Positions 58,044 to 64,000 of a DNA stretch of 64,000 bases are shown one piece after another (position 1 is the first letter of the stretch; each line of letters starts with the position of its first letter). The notes beneath the pieces are model-generated. The model was given only the letters and a program-made list of their open reading frames with translations. It was not told where the DNA came from and made no database searches. The position numbers and the translations under genes are program-made. Location of the stretch: positions 124,001 to 188,000 of the forward strand of contig JAWKNW010000009.1 of assembly GCA_041391505.1 (NCBI GenBank). The letters run 5' to 3'. The DNA is from Rhodothermales bacterium (GTDB taxonomy: Bacteria; Bacteroidota; Rhodothermia; Rhodothermales; JAHQVL01).

Positions 58044-59048
58044 TCAGAACGACATGAGCTTCGCGGCCAGGTCTACGGCGCGGTTGGCGTAGCCCCATTC
58101 GTTGTCGTAGAAGCTTACGACCTTGACCATGTTGCCCTGCACCATCGTCAGATCCGCGTCGAAGATGCTCGAGTGCGGGTTGCCGACGATATCGGTCGAC
58201 ACGATCGGATCTTCGCAGTACTCGAGGATGCCCTTGAGGGTGGTCTCGGCGGCCTTTTTGAAGGCGGCGTTCACTTCCTCGACGGTCGTGTCCTTGCCGA
58301 GTTCGGCGACGAGGTCCGTCACGGAGCCGTCAGGCACCGGAACGCGGAGCGCGAAGCCGTCGAGTTTGCCCTTGAGGTGGGGCAGCACGAGGCCGACGGC
58401 GCGGGCGGCGCCGGTCGTCGTCGGGATGATGCTCAGCGCGGCCGCGCGGGCGCGGCGGAGGTCTTTGTGCGGCGCGTCCTGGAGGACCTGGTCGGCCGTG
58501 TATCCGTGCACCGTGGTCATGTAGCCGCGCTTGACGCCGAAGGCTTCGTCGAGCACCTTGACGAGCGGAGCGAGGCAGTTCGTGGTGCAGCTGGCATTCG
58601 ATACCACCTGTTCCTTCCCGTTGAGGACATGGTCGTTGACGCCCAGCACGACGGTGGCGTCGACTTCGCCCTTGGCGGGGGCCGAGATGATGACTTTCTT
58701 CGCGCCGGCTTCCAGGTGGAGCGCCGCCTTGTCACGCGCGGTGAACACGCCCGTCGATTCGATGACGACGTCGCACCCGAGCTTGCCCCAGGGCAGGTTC
58801 TTCGGATCGCGCTCGCTGTATACCTTGAAGGTGTCGTTGCCGATGGTGATGGCGCCGTCCTTTTCCTTTACTTCGCCTTTGAAGATGCCGTGTACGGAGT
58901 CGTACTTGAAGAGGTGGGCGAGCGTCTTGGCATCGGTCAGATCGTTGATGGCGACGACGTTGAACGTGCCGGGTTTTGCGGCGAGGATGGCGCGCATTGC
59001 GAGCCGGCCGATGCGTCCAAAACCGTTGATGCCTATTTTAATGGCCAT
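58044..59048 (-). CDS. gap: Glyceraldehyde-3-phosphate dehydrogenase (type I)
   Basis: 334 aa from the ATG at 59048. NAD(P)-binding IKIGINGFGRIGRLAM (about 3-18), catalytic Cys in SNASCTTNCLAPL (about 148-160), GYMTTVHGYTADQ (about 170-182), IIPTTTGAARAVG (about 205-217) and C-terminal SFYDNEWGYANRAVDLA. Converts glyceraldehyde-3-phosphate to 1,3-bisphosphoglycerate. The upstream in-frame Met at 59156 lies before an AT-rich leader and is rejected. Position before pgk gives the classical gap-pgk order. Confidence 0.97.
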   Translation of the reverse strand: MAIKIGINGFGRIGRLAMRAILAAKPGTFNVVAINDLTDAKTLAHLFKYDSVHGIFKGEVKEKDGAITIGNDTFKVYSERDPKNLPWGKLGCDVVIESTGVFTARDKAALHLEAGAKKVIISAPAKGEVDATVVLGVNDHVLNGKEQVVSNASCTTNCLAPLVKVLDEAFGVKRGYMTTVHGYTADQVLQDAPHKDLRRARAAALSIIPTTTGAARAVGLVLPHLKGKLDGFALRVPVPDGSVTDLVAELGKDTTVEEVNAAFKKAAETTLKGILEYCEDPIVSTDIVGNPHSSIFDADLTMVQGNMVKVVSFYDNEWGYANRAVDLAAKLMSF

Positions 59049-59186
59049 GATAGTCGATTCCTTCTGGGACTGGTGGTACAAGCGGATGGTGTGGATGGAG
59101 GACCGGGTCCTCGGATAGCCGGCGCAAAGATAACAGACGCGGCGATTCACCGACAAACGCGCCCGGTGAATTAATCAAAAAATGAC

Positions 59187-59194
59187 CAAATTTA
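59187..59194 (-). promoter_or_regulatory. Possible Bacteroidota-type -7 element for gap
   Basis: Read on -, TAAATTTG fits the TAnnTTTG -7 consensus of Bacteroidota promoters, within an unusually AT-rich stretch (59165-59220) in the divergent gap/TPR-gene spacer. A clear -33 TTG partner at the right distance was not found. Confidence 0.35.
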
Positions 59195-59345
59195 GCATTT
59201 TGCGTAAAAGTCCCATTTTTCGGGATACCAGAACCGGCAGGCGCGTATGAAAGCCGCTAAACCGGGCGCGAAGGCTCGTCTGGTCCCACCGCGCCTCGCG
59301 CGACCTCGTTTTATCCAAACGCAAGCATTCGTTTTAAAACCGATC

Positions 59346-60050
59346 ATGGCAACCCATAAGGCACCGCAACGCATCACGCGCCGACACGAGCTTCGCGAAG
59401 ACAAGGTGATCACCTTCTATAGCAGGGTGTGGACGTTTTTCGACGAAAACCGCACGCTGGTATTCGGCGTGGTCGGGGTGATCGTGCTGTTGTTCATCAT
59501 CGGCGCCGGCTTCAGCCTGTATCAGGACAAGAAGGCGGATCAGGCCCAGACGGCCATGGCTGCCGCCGTCCGCGCCTACGAACGCGCGGACTACCAGACC
59601 GCGCTCGACGGCGACGAATCGAACGCCGGCCTGCTCGATGTCGCCCGTCAGTACGGCGGCACCCCCGCCGGCAACCTCGCCGCCTATTACGCCGGCGACG
59701 CGCTCTACCGCCAGGGCAAGTTCGAGGAGGCGCTGGCCTATTTCGACGACTTCGACAAGCGCGACAACGTCCTGGGCGCCGCGGCCTATGCGGCGGAAGC
59801 CGCGATCTACGAGAATACCGGTGATTTTGCCCGCGCCGGCGAACGCTACGAACGCGCCGCGTCGACCTTCGCCACCGATTTCACGACGCCGCAGTACCTG
59901 CTCAGCGCCGGCCGCGCCTACGAGAAAGCCGCCAACTTTTCCAAGGCGCGCGCCATGTACCAGCGCATCAGCGACGATTTCCCTGAATCCACCGAGGCCC
60001 GGGAGATCGAGTACTACCTCGCCCGCGTGGACGTGGAAGCGAAGGGGTGA
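59346..60050 (+). CDS. Single-pass membrane TPR protein (YfgM-like)
   Basis: 234 aa from the ATG at 59346; an in-frame ATG at 59247 would add 33 basic residues without domain features. N-terminal cytoplasmic stretch with charged ITRRHELREDKVI, one membrane helix LVFGVVGVIVLLFIIGAGF (about 38-56), then TPR-like helical repeats: GNLAAYYAGDALYRQGKFEE, AEAAIYENTGDFARAGERYE, LSAGRAYEKAANFSKARAMY. Layout matches YfgM/tetratricopeptide ancillary proteins linked to protein translocation. Transcribed divergently from gap. Confidence 0.78.
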   Translation: MATHKAPQRITRRHELREDKVITFYSRVWTFFDENRTLVFGVVGVIVLLFIIGAGFSLYQDKKADQAQTAMAAAVRAYERADYQTALDGDESNAGLLDVARQYGGTPAGNLAAYYAGDALYRQGKFEEALAYFDDFDKRDNVLGAAAYAAEAAIYENTGDFARAGERYERAASTFATDFTTPQYLLSAGRAYEKAANFSKARAMYQRISDDFPESTEAREIEYYLARVDVEAKG

Positions 60051-60108
60051 GGCGCCGCGGCGAGCGCCGTTTACGCATCCTCGCGCTCCGGCGCGTACCT
60101 TAGTCGCG

Positions 60109-60143
60109 CAAACGCATCGATCCTCCCCGGATTTATGCGTTTG
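60109..60143. promoter_or_regulatory. Dyad upstream of the sigma-54 response regulator
   Basis: CAAACGCAT (60109-60117) and ATGCGTTTG (60135-60143), a perfect 9-bp inverted repeat with a 17-nt spacer, 38 nt before the regulator's ATG. Could be an operator (autoregulation) or a hairpin. Confidence 0.4.
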
Positions 60144-60181
60144 TCGTTTCTGGCAATCCGACCATCGCAAACCCGCACGTT

Positions 60182-61567
60182 ATGGCTGCCGCTAGCATTC
60201 TGGTGATCGACGACGAGGCCAGCATCCGACGCACGTTGCGCGAGATTCTGGAATACGAGGAATACGACGTGGACGAGGCGGAAGATGGCGAAAAGGCGCT
60301 GGCGAAGCTCCGGGCCGGCCGCTACGACCTGGCGCTCCTCGACGTCAAGATGCCCCGGATGGACGGCATCGAAGTGCTGCAGGTGATGAGCACCGAAATG
60401 CCGGAGATCCCCGTCGTGATGATCTCGGGCCATGCAACCATCGAGACGGCGGTCGAGGCCACGAAACTGGGCGCGTTTGACTTCATCGAGAAGCCGCCCG
60501 ACCTGAACCGGCTCCTGCTCACGCTCCGCAACGCGCTCGACCGCGCCAATCTCCAGGAGGAGAACCGCCGGATGCGCCAGACCATCGTGGAGCACCACGA
60601 GGCGCGGCTGCTCCCGATCATCGGCGAAAGCCCCGCGATGCAGCGCATCAAGGATACGATCAAACGCGTGGCGCCGACGGAAGCGCGGGTGCTGATCACG
60701 GGCGAGGCCGGCACGGGCAAGGAACTCGTCGCCAAGTGGATCCACCATCAATCCCCCCGGAAAGACGGGCCCATGGTGGAAGTCAACTGCGCGGCCATCC
60801 CGGGCGAACTCATCGAGAGCGAACTGTTCGGGCATGAAAAGGGATCTTTCACCGGCGCCACGAAACAGCGCATCGGCAAGTTCGAGCAGTCGAACGGCGG
60901 CACCCTGTTTCTCGATGAAATCGGCGACATGAGCCTCTCCGCCCAGGCGAAGGTCCTGCGCGCGCTCCAGGAGAATCGCATCAGCCGGGTGGGTGGGGAT
61001 CGCAGCATCCCCGTCGATGTGCGCGTCGTTGCGGCGACGAACAAGGACCTGCTCGCCCAGATAGATGCCCACGAGTTTCGGGAAGACCTGTATCACCGTC
61101 TGAGCGTCATCCTCATCCACCTCCCGCCGCTCCGCGAGCGCCGCGAGGATATCCCGCTGATGGTGCCCCAGTTCTGCGAGCACCTCATCCAGCGCAACGG
61201 CCTGCCGGCGCGGCGCTTCTCCGATGCCGCGCTCAAGCTGCTGGCCGAGTTCGACTGGCGCGGCAACGTGCGCGAGCTTCACAACGTGATCGAGCGACTC
61301 CTCATCCTGAGCGAAGGGGATGAGATCCTGCCGCGCGACGTGCAGCGGTACGTCCAACCCAACGCCGGCGGAGGCACGTCCATCACCAGCCTCTTCGACC
61401 AGTACGAAGCGTTCAGCGATTTCAGGGATCAGGCGGAAAAGCTGTTCATCGAGCACAAGCTGAACCTGTACGACTGGAACATCAGCCGGACGGCCGATGC
61501 GATCGGCATCCAGCGGTCGCATCTCTACAACAAGATGGGCAAATATGAGATCGAACGGCATGGATGA
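60182..61567 (+). CDS. Sigma-54-dependent response regulator (NtrC family)
   Basis: 461 aa. Receiver domain (1-115) with acidic pocket VIDDEASIRRTLREIL and phospho-acceptor Asp near 54 (LLDVKMPRMDG). AAA+ domain (about 145-375): Walker A GEAGTGKELVAKW, the sigma-54 contact loop HEKGSFTGATKQR (GSFTGA in place of the common GAFTGA), Walker B GGTLFLDEIGDM. A C-terminal Fis-type HTH WNISRTADAIGIQRSHLYNK (about 435-454) follows. The GSFTGA variant occurs in working members. No histidine kinase is adjacent. Its last 8 nt overlap the LolD-like gene. Confidence 0.93.
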   Translation: MAAASILVIDDEASIRRTLREILEYEEYDVDEAEDGEKALAKLRAGRYDLALLDVKMPRMDGIEVLQVMSTEMPEIPVVMISGHATIETAVEATKLGAFDFIEKPPDLNRLLLTLRNALDRANLQEENRRMRQTIVEHHEARLLPIIGESPAMQRIKDTIKRVAPTEARVLITGEAGTGKELVAKWIHHQSPRKDGPMVEVNCAAIPGELIESELFGHEKGSFTGATKQRIGKFEQSNGGTLFLDEIGDMSLSAQAKVLRALQENRISRVGGDRSIPVDVRVVAATNKDLLAQIDAHEFREDLYHRLSVILIHLPPLRERREDIPLMVPQFCEHLIQRNGLPARRFSDAALKLLAEFDWRGNVRELHNVIERLLILSEGDEILPRDVQRYVQPNAGGGTSITSLFDQYEAFSDFRDQAEKLFIEHKLNLYDWNISRTADAIGIQRSHLYNKMGKYEIERHG

Positions 61568-62288
61568 CGCCGCCCCGCATGCCGACGCCGTTCGGGCCGC
61601 CCCCGCGACGCCGCTGCTCGTCGTCGATCGGTTGAGCAAAGTCTACGAAACGGCGGCCGGCGCGCCGTTGCACGTGCTGGACGAGGTATCCTTTACGGTC
61701 GACCGCGGCCAGGTGGTGGCTGTCGTCGGGGAAAGCGGAACGGGGAAAAGCACCCTGCTGCATATGCTGGGCGCCCTCGATCGCCCGACGGGCGGGCGGG
61801 TGCTGTTCGAGGGAGAGGACATCTTCAAAAAAGACGATGAGGCCCTCGCGGCCTTTCGCAACCGGGCCATCGGGTTCATCTTTCAATTCCACCACCTTTT
61901 GCCCGAGTTCACGGCGCTCGAGAACGTCGCGATGCCGGCGCTCATCCAGCATCGTTCCTTCGAGGACGTCCACGGACGGGCCGAAGAACTGCTCCGCAGC
62001 CTCAACCTGGGCGCGCGGATGCACCACCGCCCCGGCGAACTCTCAGGTGGCGAGCAGCAGCGCGTCGCCGTCGCCCGCGCCTTGATGAACCGCCCCGGCC
62101 TGGTCCTCGCCGATGAGCCGACCGGCAACCTCGATGTGAAGACCGCCGAGAGCCTGCATCACGAACTCATCCATCTGAGCCGCACGTTCGACCAGACGTT
62201 CATCATCGTCACCCACAACCCCGCGCTGGCCGAGATGGCGGACCGGGTGCTGCGACTCGAAGACCGCAAGGTGATCGAAGCTCGATGA
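61560..62288 (+). CDS. LolD-type ABC transporter ATP-binding protein
   Basis: 242 aa from the ATG at 61560, which lies inside the end of the response-regulator gene. Walker A GESGTGKSTLLHMLG (about 58-72), GFIFQFHHLLPEFTALENV (about 103-121, the Q-loop wording typical of LolD/MacB-like ATPases), signature LSGGEQQRVAVARAL (about 160-174), Walker B LVLADEPTGNLD (about 181-192). LolD drives lipoprotein release (LolCDE) from the inner membrane. The membrane subunits are not next to it here, so a different MacB-type permease is possible. Confidence 0.88.
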   Translation: MDDAAPHADAVRAAPATPLLVVDRLSKVYETAAGAPLHVLDEVSFTVDRGQVVAVVGESGTGKSTLLHMLGALDRPTGGRVLFEGEDIFKKDDEALAAFRNRAIGFIFQFHHLLPEFTALENVAMPALIQHRSFEDVHGRAEELLRSLNLGARMHHRPGELSGGEQQRVAVARALMNRPGLVLADEPTGNLDVKTAESLHHELIHLSRTFDQTFIIVTHNPALAEMADRVLRLEDRKVIEAR

Positions 62289-62345
62289 GATCGATGAGAA
62301 CGCGGAAAGGGATGGAATGCAGCCGGCGCCGGCGCGTCGATGAGG

Positions 62346-62417
62346 GCTGGAGGGTTCAAGGATATATGTTCAAGGTTCAAGTCGGTGATCCCTCGAACCC
62401 CAATCCTTAAACCTTGA
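62346..62417. repeat. Inverted heptad array 3 (GGTTCAA / TTAAACC type)
   Basis: In the 157-nt gap between the LolD-like and PepSY genes: GGTTCAAGG units (about 62353-62371) face TCGAACC, CCTTAAACC and CTTGATC units (about 62393-62417) across a short spacer. Third array of the type seen at 10.7 and 48.3-48.6 kb. The arms can form a stem, which might serve as terminator or mRNA cap. Confidence 0.6.
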
Positions 62418-62445
62418 TCATCAACCCCCAGACTCCTCGCGTTCG

Positions 62446-63651
62446 ATGAAGCGTTTGCGCAAGATCCTGTTCTGGTGCCATCTCACGGTCGGACTGACCA
62501 TTGCGGTGATCGTCATCATGCTTTCTGTTACCGGCGTGTTGCTCACGTATGAGCGCCAGCTGGTCGCCTGGGCCGATACGCGGGACATGGATGCCTCGGC
62601 TCCGGAGGCCGGCATGGCCCGGCTGGGCGCCGGTGAGTTGCTGGCGATGCTAGCGGCGTCGGAAGGGGCGCTGCCGGGGTCGGTGACGTGGCAGGCGGAT
62701 TCGGAGAAGCCGGCGACCGTCTCGTACGGGCGCGAGAAGACGCTGTACGTGAATGCGTATACGGGGGCGGTGCTGGGCGGAGCGAAGCCCGATCTTCGGG
62801 CCTTTTTTGAGTCGGTCGAGCACTGGCACCGATGGATGGCGGCCGAAGGCGAAGGCCGCGAGACGTTCAAAGCCATCGTCGACGGCGCCAATCTCGGGTT
62901 TTTATTCCTCGTCCTGAGCGGCCTCTGGCTCTGGTGGCCCAAGAACTGGCGGAAGAACACCGTGCGCGCCGTGACATGGTTCAGAGCCGGTCTTTCCCCG
63001 AAGGCGCGCGACTTCAACTGGCATCACGTGATCGGCTTCTGGTCGCTCATTCCGCTGTTTATCATCGTGGTGTCGGGCGTCGTGATAGCGTATCCCTGGG
63101 CGAGCAACCTCGTCTATACGCTCAACGGGGAGGAGCCGCCGGTGCGCCGCGCCCCTCCGGGGCCTCCTCCCGCACCGCGGCCGGACGGCGGGACGGGCGA
63201 GCAGGCCGCGGCGGCGCCGTTTCACATGGAGGAGGCCTCCTATCGCGACCTGAATGTCCTGCTGGCCCCCGCCGAGCGGCGTATGCCGGCCTGGCGCACG
63301 CTGACGCTCAACGTGCCGTCGGCCTCGGATGAGACGATCCGCCTGTCGCTCAACGCCGGCACCGGCGGGCAGCCGCAGATGCAGGCGCAGATGGAAATCG
63401 ATCGCGCCACCGGCTCGGAGGTGAGCTACCGGGGCTTCGAGGCCGGTACGTCCGGCGGGAAGTGGCGCGCGATCCTGCGGTTCGCGCACACGGGCGAGGT
63501 GCTCGGATTCTGGGGGCAGACGCTGGCGGGGCTGGTGACGCTCGGCACGATCCTGCTCGCCTATACCGGCGCAGCGCTATCGCTCCGGCGTTTCGCCGCC
63601 TGGCGCCGGCGCAGGGCCGAGGCCGCCAGGCGTGCGGTGGCTGCGGAATAA
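62446..63651 (+). CDS. PepSY-domain membrane protein
   Basis: 401 aa. Four membrane segments (about 8-30, 148-168, 196-218, 345-370). Motifs: KILFWCHLTVGLTIAVIVIM at the N-terminus, YGREKTLYVNAYTGAVLG (PepSY strand, about 86-103), EHWHRWMAAEGEGRETFKAI (about 125-144), SGLWLWWPKNWRK and DFNWHHVIGFWSLIPLFI (about 187-204). This is the PepSY-associated membrane-helix family, often linked to iron uptake or ferric reduction; conserved His residues may bind haem. No TonB receptor is adjacent, so the substrate cannot be inferred. The segment 215-260 is P/A-rich and probably periplasmic. Confidence 0.88.
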   Translation: MKRLRKILFWCHLTVGLTIAVIVIMLSVTGVLLTYERQLVAWADTRDMDASAPEAGMARLGAGELLAMLAASEGALPGSVTWQADSEKPATVSYGREKTLYVNAYTGAVLGGAKPDLRAFFESVEHWHRWMAAEGEGRETFKAIVDGANLGFLFLVLSGLWLWWPKNWRKNTVRAVTWFRAGLSPKARDFNWHHVIGFWSLIPLFIIVVSGVVIAYPWASNLVYTLNGEEPPVRRAPPGPPPAPRPDGGTGEQAAAAPFHMEEASYRDLNVLLAPAERRMPAWRTLTLNVPSASDETIRLSLNAGTGGQPQMQAQMEIDRATGSEVSYRGFEAGTSGGKWRAILRFAHTGEVLGFWGQTLAGLVTLGTILLAYTGAALSLRRFAAWRRRRAEAARRAVAAE

Positions 63652-63707
63652 ACGCGTGCGCCCTATGATGCCGGCGAACGCACCGGCGCATGCAGTGGGG
63701 AATGCGC

Positions 63708-64000
63708 TCAGGGCTTCGGTGGGGTGTGGCCGATCAAGCGGTTCGCCCATTCCAGGAAAAACTTCATGTTGGATCGGTCCTCATGGCCGCCGTTGTGCTG
63801 GCGCCAGGCCAGTTCGCCGTCCGTGAGCGCGGTCTGCATGGGCGGCATCGGGGCCGTGCGGTAGTCCTCCGCGACGCCGAGATCGCGCGCGCCGAGGAGC
63901 CGGAATGCCGGGCCGGCGGCTACGGTGGCCGTATAGCTGCCCTGCTGATCCAGCCAGAGCGCGTCGCCCTGCTCGGGGATGCCGTAGCTGATGAAGGTGG
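63708..64000 (-). CDS. C-terminal part of an alpha/beta-hydrolase-fold protein (partial)
   Basis: About 97 residues, truncated by the window edge (stop TGA at 63710-63708). Readable pieces: FISYGIPEQGDALWLDQQGS, AFRLLGARDLG, ELAWRQHNGGHEDRSNMKFF and LEWANRLIG. NGGHEDRSN followed by FFLEWANR resembles the catalytic-His strand and last helix of acetylxylan-esterase/glucuronoyl-esterase-like hydrolases. The Asp and Ser of the triad are outside the window. It converges on the PepSY gene. Confidence 0.55.
   Translation of the reverse strand, partial: TFISYGIPEQGDALWLDQQGSYTATVAAGPAFRLLGARDLGVAEDYRTAPMPPMQTALTDGELAWRQHNGGHEDRSNMKFFLEWANRLIGHTPPKP

Noticed and set aside
1..64000. tRNA, rRNA, integrase or phage genes
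   Set aside because: Looked for cloverleaf-like and rRNA-like stretches and for transposase/integrase motifs in the translated frames; none was found by eye.

Overview
The window is about 64 kb of GC-rich bacterial DNA with no rRNA, tRNA, phage or CRISPR signature that I could see. Two very large secreted proteins end in a C-terminal module of the GNYPNPFNP / LASGIYVYQV type (type IX secretion sorting domain). Together with a BlaI/M56/TonB-like sensor cassette, few strong Shine-Dalgarno sites and high GC, this points to the Bacteroidota-Rhodothermota side of the tree, most likely a Rhodothermales-like, possibly marine, organism. That placement is inference.

Layout. (1) 0-24.1 kb, all on +: an extracellular polysaccharide locus. 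It opens with a Wzc-type tyrosine autokinase, a small exported SLBB-like protein and a single-chain ABC flippase. Then come eight sulfotransferase-family genes interleaved with eight glycosyltransferases and one Wzy/O-antigen-ligase-like membrane protein, many overlapping by 4-50 nt. The natural reading is synthesis, sulfation, flipping and polymerisation of a heavily sulfated heteropolysaccharide. (2) 24.6-36.7 kb: two giant paralogous surface/secreted proteins (1684 and 2336 aa) with Ig-like, propeller, Ca-binding, malectin and T9SS modules. (3) 37.2-42.4 kb: a secreted DUF5060-type glycoside-hydrolase-like protein and a secreted CXXCH (haem c) protein, both ending in Calx-beta plus dockerin-like modules. 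(4) 42.4-47.1 kb: a PIN-domain protein (-), then a MOSC protein, an HNH endonuclease and a small membrane protein (+). (5) 47.1-51.7 kb (-): MsrP, a TonB-domain lipoprotein, an M56 peptidase-TonB fusion and a BlaI repressor. The last three lie between two inverted copies of a foldback (MITE-like) repeat, and a repressible-looking promoter lies beside one copy. (6) 52.0-59.0 kb (-): arsenosugar-type glycosyltransferase, dimethylargininase-like hydrolase, lipoprotein, ABC-2 exporter pair, pgk and gap. (7) 59.3-63.7 kb (+): TPR membrane protein, sigma-54 response regulator overlapping a LolD-type ATPase, and a PepSY protein. The window ends in the C-terminus of an alpha/beta hydrolase on -.

The most notable items are the eight-sulfotransferase locus (the best candidate for an undescribed biosynthetic system), the foldback repeat pair, a family of intergenic inverted heptad arrays (GGTTYRA type), a 46-nt near-perfect palindrome, the promoter/operator upstream of blaI, and the paired dockerin-bearing secreted proteins. 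Gene functions are assigned from motifs read by eye; no database search was run.
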